Of a DNA stretch of 16,064 bases, positions 7,787 through 15,036 are shown piece by piece. The position numbers were made by a program, and so were the translations under genes. The DNA is from Acidimicrobiia bacterium (GTDB taxonomy: Bacteria > Actinomycetota > Acidimicrobiia > Spongiisociales > JAHEDJ01). Below the pieces are notes generated by a model. The model worked only from the letters and a program-made list of their open reading frames with translations. It did not search any database and was not told the DNA's origin. The stretch is taken from contig JAUVQS010000018.1 in NCBI GenBank assembly GCA_030598025.1, forward strand, positions 1 through 16,064, written 5' to 3'. Within the stretch, counting starts at the first letter, position 1. Every line of letters starts with the position of its first letter.

Positions 7787-8166
7787 TTGTCGGTCTCGCC
7801 CGGTCGTTCAAGATCGGCCAGATGGCCGAGCACGCCGTTGATGAACGAACCACTGCGCTCGGTTGAGAAAATCTTGGCCAGTTCGACTGCCTCGGACACG
7901 ACTACTGCTGAAGGAACATCCGGTTCATAACGCAACTCATAGAGTCCGATTCGGAGCACGGTGCGATCGACCGGCGGCATGCGATCCATGCGCCAATGAT
8001 CCGATGTCTCTTCAATCGACCGATCTAGGTCATCCATATGCGCCAGCACACCGCGGATGATCCGGACCGCTTTGGCGGAAGCCCCGCTCAAGTTCGCGGC
8101 ATCGGTGCCGCGTTGCTCGACTTCGTAGAGGCGCTCCAGAGCCTCCTGTCGCGGCTCTGTAATCAC
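7783..8166 (-). CDS. nusB: Transcription antitermination factor NusB
   Basis: NusB binds boxA RNA with NusE/S10 in rRNA antitermination. The 127-residue all-helical protein shows RQEALERLYEVEQRG (6-20) and the diagnostic C-terminal half PPVDRTVLRIGLYEL (64-78), DVPSAVVVSEAVELAKIF (83-100) and FINGVLGHL (108-116). It is slightly shorter than E. coli NusB. The GTG start at 8166 overlaps the efp stop as GTGA, and the stop overlaps the pyrC TTG, so efp, nusB and pyrC are probably translated in series. Confidence 0.95.
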   Translation of the reverse strand: MITEPRQEALERLYEVEQRGTDAANLSGASAKAVRIIRGVLAHMDDLDRSIEETSDHWRMDRMPPVDRTVLRIGLYELRYEPDVPSAVVVSEAVELAKIFSTERSGSFINGVLGHLADLERPGETDN

Positions 8167-8720
8167 GCGCGCGTCAAGTAATCGCCGCTGCGGGTGTCGA
8201 CTTTGATCACATCGTCGACATCAACGAACAGCGGTACCTGGACGACCAGACCCGTCACGACGGTCACCGGTTTCGTTGCGCCAGATACGCGATCACCTTT
8301 GACGGCCGGTTCGGCCTCGGTGACTTTCAACTCGACGGCGGCCGGAAGATCCACACCGATCGGAGTACCTTCGTACATGGCTAGAACAACCGTCATGCCC
8401 TCGATCATGAAGCGTTCGGCATCGCCGATCAGGTCACTTGAAACGGCAAACTGACTGTAGGTCTCCATGTCCATGAAGTTGAACCCGAGATCATCCCGGT
8501 AGAGATACTGATGATCCTTCTTCTCAATGATCGCTCGAACAACGTCCTCGCCGGCGCGGAAGGTCTTGTCGAGAACCGCACCGCTTTCGACATTCTTGAG
8601 CTTCATTCGTACGAATGCCTTGCCCTTGCCGGGCTTCACGTGCTGATACTCGACGATCTGAAACAAGCCGGCGTCGAGCCGCAGGGCCATTCCCGGTTTG
8701 ACGTCGTTGGTGGAGATCAT
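8163..8720 (-). CDS. efp: Translation elongation factor P
   Basis: EF-P binds next to the ribosomal P site and relieves stalling at polyproline stretches. At 185 residues it is normal in length with three beta-barrel domains: a KOW-like N-domain, the central domain, and a C-terminal OB domain with the conserved GDRVSGATKPVTVVTG region. The domain I loop tip is KPGKGKA (29-35), with Lys32 at the place that is post-translationally modified in other bacteria; no modification enzyme gene is nearby. The ATG at 8720 has AGAGGT nine bases upstream. It is 45 bases after aroB and directly coupled to nusB. Confidence 0.97.
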   Translation of the reverse strand: MISTNDVKPGMALRLDAGLFQIVEYQHVKPGKGKAFVRMKLKNVESGAVLDKTFRAGEDVVRAIIEKKDHQYLYRDDLGFNFMDMETYSQFAVSSDLIGDAERFMIEGMTVVLAMYEGTPIGVDLPAAVELKVTEAEPAVKGDRVSGATKPVTVVTGLVVQVPLFVDVDDVIKVDTRSGDYLTRA

Positions 8721-8765
8721 GAGCGGATACCTCTCGGGCTTTGAACGGCCAAAGTGTAACCGCCG

Positions 8766-9794
8766 CTATGCGAGACCAATCGCGGCCAAACCCACTTCCA
8801 GGTCACCGTCCGAGACGTATTCGAGTCTCACCCGGCCGAAGTCTTCGAGCAGCGCCATTCGCAACCCACCCGCGTCACGCTTCTTGTCGAAGGCGATGAG
8901 CCGGCGCACTTCATCGGGATCCACGTTCGGGGAGACAACCGGTAAACCGAGGCTCTCGAGCAGGTCTAGCTGTTTGGCCGCACCCTGGAACCCACACCGT
9001 GCTTCGCTCACAGCCGCGGCTGCGACCATCCCGATCGCCACCGCCTCTCCGTGTGAAATCCCCGCCGCCATCTCGACCCCGTGCCCGATCGTGTGCCCGT
9101 AGTTGAGGTGCCCGCGCCGCCCGGATTCGCGGAAGTCGGCGGCAACTACTTCCGCTTTGACCCTGACCGCACGAATGACGACCTGCTCTAGGTCGGCCTC
9201 GACGCCGTCTCGGTCAAACAGGTCGACAAGGTCCGGATCACCGATGAACCCTGCTTTGATGGCTTCTGCGAATCCCTCCCTCAGAAGGTGAGGAGGCAAC
9301 TGCTCGAGTTCATCGACATCGATCACCACTCTGCTGGGATGCCGGAAGAGGCCGACCAGGTTCTTACCCCGCAAATTGAGGCCGGTTTTGCCTCCCACTG
9401 CCGCATCGACGGCACCGAGCAGCGTCGTCGCGAGGTATACGACTTCGACTCCCCGCAGCCACGTGCCGGCGATGAAGCCGGCAAAGTCGGTTACGGCGCC
9501 ACCGCCGATCCCGATGATCGTATCGTGGCGCCCGATACCGAGATCGGCCAGCCACTCGTAGGTCTCGCCGGCCGCACCGAGCGTCTTGACAGAATCACCG
9601 TCGGGAACAATTCGCAGGCTGGGGGGCATTTCGTCGGTCCCGATGGCTGTGACCACGCGCTCGGCGGCTGCACTCGCCCCTGGTTGAGCGAGCACCGCCA
9701 CGCTGGATCGAGTCTCTCTCACCGGCAGGAAAGGAATCGGAAACCCGCGCCCGATCAGGATCTCGGACGCGTCGCTTATCAGGATCTGTTCCAT
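8766..9794 (-). CDS. aroB: 3-dehydroquinate synthase
   Basis: Converts DAHP to 3-dehydroquinate, the second shikimate step, using NAD+ and a divalent metal. The 342-residue protein shows the NAD-binding GIGGGAVTDFAGFIAGTWLR (95-114), TTLLGAVDAAVGGKTGLN (123-140), the metal ligand Glu177 in EGFAEAIK, and LNYGHTIGH (230-238), with metal ligands His234 and His248. The start at 9794 lies inside the end of aroK (16-base overlap). aroC-aroK-aroB forms one coupled unit; aroQ, aroE and aroA are not in the window. Confidence 0.96.
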   Translation of the reverse strand: MEQILISDASEILIGRGFPIPFLPVRETRSSVAVLAQPGASAAAERVVTAIGTDEMPPSLRIVPDGDSVKTLGAAGETYEWLADLGIGRHDTIIGIGGGAVTDFAGFIAGTWLRGVEVVYLATTLLGAVDAAVGGKTGLNLRGKNLVGLFRHPSRVVIDVDELEQLPPHLLREGFAEAIKAGFIGDPDLVDLFDRDGVEADLEQVVIRAVRVKAEVVAADFRESGRRGHLNYGHTIGHGVEMAAGISHGEAVAIGMVAAAAVSEARCGFQGAAKQLDLLESLGLPVVSPNVDPDEVRRLIAFDKKRDAGGLRMALLEDFGRVRLEYVSDGDLEVGLAAIGLA

Positions 9795-10288
9795 AGCTCG
9801 ATGGCCTTCCCGGCGATCTCGTCGATGGTTTGGCCCTCGGTCTCGATCATGTGATGGGCGGCTCCCTCGTACAACGGCGCCCTCCGGCGGAGAATCTCAC
9901 TCAGAATATCGACCCGGTCACCACCGGCCAGCAAGGGCCGACCAGGCTCTTCGACGATCCTCCTGGCCAGGGTGGCGGGTTCGGCGATGAGGTATATGAC
10001 GGTTCCCGTTTCTCGCATGATTGCCGCATTGCCGATACTTGTTACAACACCGCCACCGGTCGCGACAACTGAAGGGAGTTCGCGTGCGGCAGTCTTCAGC
10101 GCCACTCTCTCATACCGTCGAAATGCTGTCTCCCCGTCGGAGGCGAAGATCTCGGCTATCGACCGACGTTGGTCTGCGACAATCCGCTCGTCGAGGTCGA
10201 TTGATCGAGTCTCCGTCAGTTCGGCAACGCGACGTCCCACCTCACTCTTGCCGGACCCCATCATTCCGATGAGCCACAGATGCTGCAT
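9779..10288 (-). CDS. aroK: Shikimate kinase
   Basis: Phosphorylates shikimate to shikimate 3-phosphate with ATP. The 169-residue protein has a P-loop GMMGSGKS (8-15), the shikimate-binding Asp33 (IDLDER), Arg57/Arg58 in ETAFRRYE, and the GGG loop (78-80). The lid contains EEPGRPLL. The ATG shares one base with the aroC stop (TGATG), and the end overlaps aroB by 16 bases. Confidence 0.95.
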   Translation of the reverse strand: MQHLWLIGMMGSGKSEVGRRVAELTETRSIDLDERIVADQRRSIAEIFASDGETAFRRYERVALKTAARELPSVVATGGGVVTSIGNAAIMRETGTVIYLIAEPATLARRIVEEPGRPLLAGGDRVDILSEILRRRAPLYEGAAHHMIETEGQTIDEIAGKAIELWNRS

Positions 10289-11439
10289 CAGAACGAGTCG
10301 AGACGGGCTCGATACGCATCGAGGTTGCGAACGAAGTCACCCACTGTGTCGCCCCCGAACGAGCGCTGCATCTCATCGGCGAGAACGAACGCAACCATCT
10401 GCTCGGCGACGACCGCCGCCGCCGGTACCGCACAGGTATCGGAACGTTCCCGAAAAGCGACCTCCGGCTCCTTCGTTGTGACGTCCACACTCGCCAGGGG
10501 GCGCATCAGTGTGGCAATCGGCTTCATCGACGACCGCACCCTGACCGGTTGGCCCGTCGTCATTCCGCCCTCGGTACCACCAGCCCGATCCTGGTTCCGG
10601 CTCCACTCGCCCTCTGAGTAGAAGATCTCATCATGGGAGGTCGACCCTCGCTCCCGCGCCGTCGAGAACCCGTCTCCGATCTCGACTGCCTTGATTGCCT
10701 GAATCGACATGAGGGCGCCGGCCAGGCGCGCATCGAGGCGGCGGTCCCAGTGCACATGGCTTCCGATTCCCGGCGGCAGGCCGTAGGCAATCACTTCGAC
10801 GACGCCTCCCAGGGTGTCACGGTCGCTCTTCGCCGCCTCGATCTCGGCGATCATCGCTTCTTCGCCGGCGGAGTTGAAGACCCGGACCGGCGAGGCGTCG
10901 ATGGCCGGCCGGTCTTCGGGCTTCGGCGGTGACCCGGTGGGCGTCTCTACCGATCCGATGGCCACCACATGGCTGACTACTTCGACTCCCGCCTGCAGAA
11001 GCAACTGCTTCGATAGATACCCGACGATCGTTCTGGCGGCCGTCTCGCGAGCAGACGAGCGTTCGAGGATGTCGCGCGCATCGTGTGTGTCGTATTTGAG
11101 CATTCCGGCCAGATCGGCATGTCCGGGGCGCGGGGTTGTCATCTTCCGCTTCGAATCTCCCGGTTCCGGGGACATCTCTTCGGCCCAGCGCGGCCATTCG
11201 GTGTTTCGGATCAAGATGGAGACGGGACTGCCCAGGGTGAACCCGTGCCGAACTCCGGCCAGAATCTCGAGTTCATCCTTCTCGAGCTTCATCCGATTGC
11301 CCCGGCCGTATCCCAGGCGACGCCTGGCCAGTTCGGCGGCCAGGTCGTCGGACGAAAACGGCAAATCGGCCGGAAGTCCTTCGACTATCGCGACAAGGCC
11401 CGGGCCGTGTGACTCACCGGCAGTGAGGAATCGAATCAT
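10288..11439 (-). CDS. aroC: Chorismate synthase
   Basis: Eliminates phosphate from EPSP to give chorismate, using reduced FMN. From the ATG at 11439 it has 383 residues. The start MIRFLTAGESHGPGL holds the catalytic His11; the second catalytic His107 lies in RPGHADLAG (104-112); RSSARETAAR (127-136) is the family signature. An in-frame start at 11526 would add 29 unrelated residues. No Shine-Dalgarno is visible before 11439, so the gene may be leaderless or depend on a start I cannot tell. It follows the PilP-like gene by 93 bases that hold an inverted-repeat cluster. Confidence 0.96.
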   Translation of the reverse strand: MIRFLTAGESHGPGLVAIVEGLPADLPFSSDDLAAELARRRLGYGRGNRMKLEKDELEILAGVRHGFTLGSPVSILIRNTEWPRWAEEMSPEPGDSKRKMTTPRPGHADLAGMLKYDTHDARDILERSSARETAARTIVGYLSKQLLLQAGVEVVSHVVAIGSVETPTGSPPKPEDRPAIDASPVRVFNSAGEEAMIAEIEAAKSDRDTLGGVVEVIAYGLPPGIGSHVHWDRRLDARLAGALMSIQAIKAVEIGDGFSTARERGSTSHDEIFYSEGEWSRNQDRAGGTEGGMTTGQPVRVRSSMKPIATLMRPLASVDVTTKEPEVAFRERSDTCAVPAAAVVAEQMVAFVLADEMQRSFGGDTVGDFVRNLDAYRARLDSF

Positions 11440-11476
11440 GACAAGGAAGGTACCAGGAAATCGCCGTCCGCTTTCC

Positions 11477-11517
11477 GGTATCAGGTATCCGCGAGCGGAT
11501 TGCGGAAACCGGATACC
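11477..11517. repeat. Cluster of GGTATC repeats at the pil-aro junction
   Basis: On the plus strand GGTATC is followed at once by a second copy, GGTATCC (11484-11490), and then by an inverted copy GGATACC (11511-11517) after 20 bases. The last two form a perfect 7-bp stem. CCGC (11489-11492) and GCGG (11502-11505) could pair as an alternative inner stem. The cluster fills the 93-base gap between the PilP-like gene and aroC. It may be an operator or attenuator separating pilus from aromatic-pathway expression. No T-tract follows on the minus strand. Confidence 0.4.
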
Positions 11518-11532
11518 GAAGCACATTCGGCG

Positions 11533-12075
11533 CTACTTGATGATCTCCTGACCAATCTGGAGCTCAAAGGCGTTGTCTCCGAAAAGGATCACTGCCGAGT
11601 CCTGATCCAGGCTGACGATCTTGAAGTTGGTCGCGAACGTATCCCCAACCCCGACGTCATACTCCACCCCGACCACCTCGATCCGCGCTCGAAGCACCCC
11701 GGCGAGATCGTAGATATCAAGCAACTTGACCACGATGCCCTCGATCGGGATCGTGACTTCTGGATCGATTGGGTCCGTCGGATCAGTGGTATCCGTTGTC
11801 CCATCGGTGATGATGATCCCACCCGCGACGATCAGTGGTCGGAACGGGTCGCGCGGCTGCGAGAACTGGAGATTCCCGTTGACTCGCATGCCTTCGAGCA
11901 GTGGAGCGCCCTCCACTTCCACAATGTCGGTGGCCGCGAGTTCTCCGGAGAGGACCTCGGTACCGGCGCCCGGGCCGGGCGTGAAGGCGAGCCAGGCGGC
12001 CGCTACTCCAAACCCGATGAGCAGAATTGATACGGCTACCGAAGTGCCGGCTCGACGTATTGTGCGCGGCTGCAT
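11533..12075 (-). CDS. PilP/GspC-like type IV pilus assembly protein
   Basis: Probable inner-membrane protein of the pilus alignment complex. The 180-residue product has a short basic N-terminus, one membrane segment (about 11-31), a region with RDPFRPL (75-81) like the RDPF motif of PilP, a Thr/Asp/Pro linker (about 91-106) and a C-terminal beta-rich domain (about 108-180) with VGVGDTF and FGDNAFELQIGQEI, the layout of PilP and GspC. Overall sequence similarity to PilP is not obvious by eye, so the name rests on layout, motif and position after pilO. The ATG at 12075 lies one base after the pilO stop; a start at 12129 would overlap pilO. Confidence 0.6.
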   Translation of the reverse strand: MQPRTIRRAGTSVAVSILLIGFGVAAAWLAFTPGPGAGTEVLSGELAATDIVEVEGAPLLEGMRVNGNLQFSQPRDPFRPLIVAGGIIITDGTTDTTDPTDPIDPEVTIPIEGIVVKLLDIYDLAGVLRARIEVVGVEYDVGVGDTFATNFKIVSLDQDSAVILFGDNAFELQIGQEIIK

Positions 12076-12076
12076 G

Positions 12077-12739
12077 TCAGGCCCCCGCCGTTGTGGTGGT
12101 TGTGGTCTCATCGCCGTCCTCTGCCTCACCCTCGGCCGGCGGATCCTCGGCCGGTGGTTCTTCTTCAGCGGGTGGCAGGAGGTCGCTCAGGTCGATCGTC
12201 GCGGCGATATCACTGGTCGTGTATACCGAGCCCGCAATCGTGGCCGTCATGGTGTGAAAGCCGGCATCGTCGCTTGTGGGAGTCATAGCCAAGCTCTCGA
12301 TGGTCATGACCCTCTCGAGTTCGGCAGATCCGTAGAGGAATCCGAGTATTTCGAAGAACTGTCCGTTGATCGTCATGGCAACGCCGATGCCGAAAATGTC
12401 TGTTTCCTGAGCAAGCGCGGGGGGCGAGAAGCTGACGCTCTCGAGAACGATCCCGTTCTCGTCTGCGAGAAAGCTCAAGTCATCGATGAGTTCGGCGAGG
12501 CGCGGCGTTGGCGGAATAGCCGTTTCGAGTTGGCCGATAGCGGTGGCGTATTCGAGTTGATTCTCTTCGATCTTCTGAAGTCTCGATAACGTGGTTCGCA
12601 GCGTGAATTCTTCGCTCTGCGCGGTTTCGAGATCCGTCTGCGCTATATCCTTTCGTTCGTTGATCGGCCCAACGACGAAGAAATACCACGCAACAGCGAT
12701 GAGAAGCATGACAAGAACAATGACAAGCAGACGCCTCAC
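12077..12739 (-). CDS. pilO: Type IV pilus assembly protein PilO
   Basis: PilO pairs with PilN in the inner-membrane platform that aligns the pilus machine. The 220-residue protein has one N-terminal membrane helix (4-23), a coiled-coil stretch (about 25-75), the PilO-like segment IPPTPRLAELIDDL (75-88) followed by ADENGIVLESVSFSP, and a ferredoxin-like core. Residues 188-220 are an unusual acidic tail with three PPAE units and six Thr in a row. The GTG start overlaps the pilN stop as GTGA. Confidence 0.82.
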   Translation of the reverse strand: MRRLLVIVLVMLLIAVAWYFFVVGPINERKDIAQTDLETAQSEEFTLRTTLSRLQKIEENQLEYATAIGQLETAIPPTPRLAELIDDLSFLADENGIVLESVSFSPPALAQETDIFGIGVAMTINGQFFEILGFLYGSAELERVMTIESLAMTPTSDDAGFHTMTATIAGSVYTTSDIAATIDLSDLLPPAEEEPPAEDPPAEGEAEDGDETTTTTTAGA

Positions 12740-13356
12740 TCCGGAACCTCCGGTATGAGATCGATCATCCGGGTCGAGAGCGCCGCTGAGGTCAATACCG
12801 CCGCAGAATTGAAACTGACGACCGGAATCTGCTCGATTTCAGCCACAGTGGCCGAACTGACCCATCCGGCGCCGACGGCCGGCCAGTAGCTGGAATCCAG
12901 CACCCGGAGCCATGATGAAGCATCTTCGTACCAGAAGGCGGTGCCGGATACCGTCAGGGACCCGAAACTGAAGTCAGTTTCAGTTGGTGGGGACGATTGG
13001 GCCGAGAAGGTCGATAGCCAGGCATTCTGATTGATGATCCGCCCGAGATCGTTCAGGAGGCGGCCCCAGGCGACGTCGGTGGCGAGCGCCAGTTGCAAAC
13101 GCGCCACGCCCGACTGGTAGTTGCTGCGCAGCTGGCGAGCACCGTCGAGTTGGTTGATCTCGGCCTGGAGGCGTTGATTATCTTGTTGCTGCGCGGCCAG
13201 CTCGTCTTCAGCCTGCGAGGCCTGGCCCGACAACCAGAAGGTGGCCAGCACGAGAACCGCGATGAACCCGATCGCGCCGAGAATCCCCAGGAACACCTTG
13301 CGACGGGCTTTCGACCTCTCAGAAATCTCAGGGGGGAGAAGGTTGATTGGGCGCAT
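12736..13356 (-). CDS. pilN: Type IV pilus assembly protein PilN
   Basis: The bitopic partner of PilO. The 206-residue protein begins MRPINLLPPE; this INLLP motif is the cytoplasmic peptide that docks in the groove of PilM. A membrane helix (about 21-43) is followed by a coiled coil (46-80) and a periplasm-type alpha/beta domain. The ATG at 13356 shares a base with the pilM stop (TGATG); the in-frame start at 13371 would put extra residues before the docking motif, so it is rejected. Confidence 0.87.
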   Translation of the reverse strand: MRPINLLPPEISERSKARRKVFLGILGAIGFIAVLVLATFWLSGQASQAEDELAAQQQDNQRLQAEINQLDGARQLRSNYQSGVARLQLALATDVAWGRLLNDLGRIINQNAWLSTFSAQSSPPTETDFSFGSLTVSGTAFWYEDASSWLRVLDSSYWPAVGAGWVSSATVAEIEQIPVVSFNSAAVLTSAALSTRMIDLIPEVPE

Positions 13357-14426
13357 CAGACCTCGCCCCACAGAGCAAGTCCAACCGGCACCGGCAACAC
13401 CGGCTGTGCCTGGGCCAACTCGGCCTCAGAGAGTCCGACCTTTCCGACGGTCAATCGATCTCCATCGAGCATGCGGATCGGCGAGACCTCAACGTTGAGG
13501 GACCGGCCGAGTCGATTGACAAGGTGCGGCAATCTGGCGCCGTTGCCGGCCACGTACAAACGTTGGATACCACCATCAGTCGCTTGCGACAGGTAGTAGT
13601 CGACGGAGCTGCGGATCTCCTCTATCAGCGCGTCGGCCTGATTCGTTAGCAGCAGACGCGCCTGATCATCACCTTCGCCACCCGACGGCGTGCCTTCGAT
13701 GGCCACACCAACACGGCGCTTGGCTTGCTGAGCTTGAGCAGCGTCCATTCCCATTCCATCGACAAGTGCTCGCGTGAAATCTTCGCCGGCCACCGAGACG
13801 ATCCGTAGGAATCGGACACTTCCGCCTTTGACTATGACGACCTGAGTGAGCCCGGCGCCGATATTCACGATCGCCTGTGGTGCAGTACCCAGATTGAGGT
13901 CGCCGCCGAAGAGAACACGCACGAGCGCGAAAGCCTGCAGGTCAACTGCCATGGGCTTGATTCCAACGCCCTGAACAACGCCGAGAACGTCCGCGGCCAT
14001 CTGCTTCTGGGCAGCAACAACGAGCACAGACAACATCGGCTCACCGTCGGGGGTCGTGAACTCTTCGAGTGGATTGAAATCGAGGATGGCATCCTCAATC
14101 GGGATCGGGATGTACTCCTGGGCCTGAAAGGCCAGGGATTCGGCGAGTTCGTCCTCGGCCATATAGGGAAGGTCGACCCGTCTAACGATCACCCGCTGAT
14201 TGGCGATCCCGAGTATGACTCGTTTCTTCGGGAGCTTGGCAGTCTTCCAAAGCCGGTTCAGCGCTCCCTGAACGAGGTCCTCATCAACGATTTCACCGCC
14301 GATTACGGCCCCGGGTGGCAGAGCGACCTCACCGTATCTCTGCAAAGTCGGCGCGCCTTTTCCGGAATTGACAACAGCAGCACGAACCGCGTTCGTACCG
14401 ATATCAAGTCCCACGTTGACGGCCAT
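13356..14426 (-). CDS. pilM: Type IV pilus assembly ATPase-fold protein PilM
   Basis: A cytoplasmic actin/FtsA-fold protein that binds the PilN N-terminus. From the ATG at 14426 it has 356 residues: GLDIGTNAVR (6-15) is the phosphate-1 motif, IVNIGAGLTQVVIVKGG (186-202) the phosphate-2 motif, and YVAGNGARLP (291-300) the adenosine motif. QAQEYIPIPIEDA (101-113) is a typical PilM segment. The ATG has GGAG about six bases upstream; a GTG at 14447 is in frame but adds residues without family match. It heads the pilM-N-O-P-like series. Confidence 0.92.
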   Translation of the reverse strand: MAVNVGLDIGTNAVRAAVVNSGKGAPTLQRYGEVALPPGAVIGGEIVDEDLVQGALNRLWKTAKLPKKRVILGIANQRVIVRRVDLPYMAEDELAESLAFQAQEYIPIPIEDAILDFNPLEEFTTPDGEPMLSVLVVAAQKQMAADVLGVVQGVGIKPMAVDLQAFALVRVLFGGDLNLGTAPQAIVNIGAGLTQVVIVKGGSVRFLRIVSVAGEDFTRALVDGMGMDAAQAQQAKRRVGVAIEGTPSGGEGDDQARLLLTNQADALIEEIRSSVDYYLSQATDGGIQRLYVAGNGARLPHLVNRLGRSLNVEVSPIRMLDGDRLTVGKVGLSEAELAQAQPVLPVPVGLALWGEV

Positions 14427-14499
14427 CAGTTCTCCGCTCCAGGCCACCGCATCAATCGTCTGCCCCTCGCAGCGCAGCGCGCACCGCGTTGATTACGAA

Positions 14500-14529
14500 T
14501 ATGTAACTACACAAGTGTAACCATGACAA
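14500..14529 (-). promoter_or_regulatory. Possible pilM promoter with an operator-like palindrome in its spacer
   Basis: On the minus strand TTGTCA (14524-14529) resembles a -35 box, followed after 18 bases by TACATA (14500-14505), a poor -10 box. The spacer holds the palindrome TACACAAGTGTA (14508-14519). Transcription from here would give a leader of about 65 bases before pilM. The -10 match is weak, so this is a suggestion only. The rest of 14427-14621 holds the left heptamer array and no gene that I can support. Confidence 0.3.
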
Positions 14530-14572
14530 ACGGAAGGATGGGCATTGCGGCGTGGTCGTCTTGGCAAAACTG

Positions 14573-14607
14573 CAACGTACGACGTACAACGTATTGCGTA
14601 CAGCGTA
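14573..14607. repeat. Left heptamer array, five degenerate 7-bp units
   Basis: CGTA recurs on the plus strand with a strict 7-base period at 14576, 14583, 14590, 14597 and 14604, separated by three variable bases (units CGTACGA, CGTACAA, CGTATTG, CGTACAG, CGTAGGA). It lies 14 bases beyond the stop of the four-helix-bundle gene. Its orientation is opposite to the array on the other side of that gene. Confidence 0.85.
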
Positions 14608-14621
14608 GGAAGACGCCGGTC

Positions 14622-14993
14622 TCAGGTTGCTTTGACCGTTTTACCTTTCGTGTGATCGTGAAGAGCTCGCAGCTTCAGCCGGATCCCCTCCAATCGGTCT
14701 CGGAGTTCCAGATGGTCGGGGCGTTCGATGAAGCCCAGATCGAGGCTTAGATCAAGTTGCGTTTCGACCTCACATGCAGAACCGATCGCGATTCGAAGAA
14801 ATCGGGCGAACTCAGCAGGAGTCTCGCGGCCGGCGCCCTCGGCAATGTTGGATGGAATCGAGACGGACGCCCGGCGGATTTGTTGCGTCAGGCCGAACCG
14901 TTCACTCTGCGGGAACCCGGATGTTGCTTTGTAGATCTCAGCGACAAACGATCGGCTGTCGTTCCAAACGATGAGTCGGCGATAGTTGTGCAC
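14622..14993 (-). CDS. Four-helix-bundle protein of the 23S rRNA intervening-sequence (S23/IVP) family
   Basis: A 123-residue protein of the family found in 23S rRNA intervening sequences (TIGR02436/PF05635 type), whose function is not established; related folds include the Avd accessory protein of diversity-generating retroelements. Family signatures are clear: ERFGLTQQIRRASVSIPSNI (31-50) with AEGAGR (51-56), EFARFLRIAIGSACEVETQL (61-80), and a final long helix. It starts at a GTG (14993) without a clear Shine-Dalgarno, 83 bases after the pilD stop. It is not a pilus protein and interrupts the pilD-pilM order. Heptamer arrays in opposite orientation flank both sides, suggesting a small inserted cassette. 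It appears complete. No 23S rRNA or reverse transcriptase is in the window. Confidence 0.85.
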   Translation of the reverse strand: MHNYRRLIVWNDSRSFVAEIYKATSGFPQSERFGLTQQIRRASVSIPSNIAEGAGRETPAEFARFLRIAIGSACEVETQLDLSLDLGFIERPDHLELRDRLEGIRLKLRALHDHTKGKTVKAT

Positions 14994-15036
14994 ACAAGTC
15001 CAATATCACGTGGTCACCGTCAATGGAAGGGGTCTG

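Noticed and set aside
7786..8166. PyrR-type attenuator before the pyr genes
   Set aside because: pyrC begins inside the nusB stop codon, so there is no untranslated leader, and pyrR is absent from the window.
8739..8754. Five-base inverted repeat CTTTG/CAAAG between aroB and efp
   Set aside because: Too short and without a T-run; not distinguishable from chance.
10814..11551. 245-codon plus-strand open frame opposite aroC
   Set aside because: Shadow of aroC; Ser/Arg-rich composition and no recognisable motif.
11726..12589. 287-codon plus-strand open frame opposite the PilP-like gene and pilO
   Set aside because: It spans the boundary of two coupled minus-strand genes and its product has no coherent features.
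14427..14572. Target-site duplication flanking the heptamer cassette
   Set aside because: The outer flanks of the two arrays share no convincing direct repeat, so insertion by a transposase cannot be shown from this sequence.
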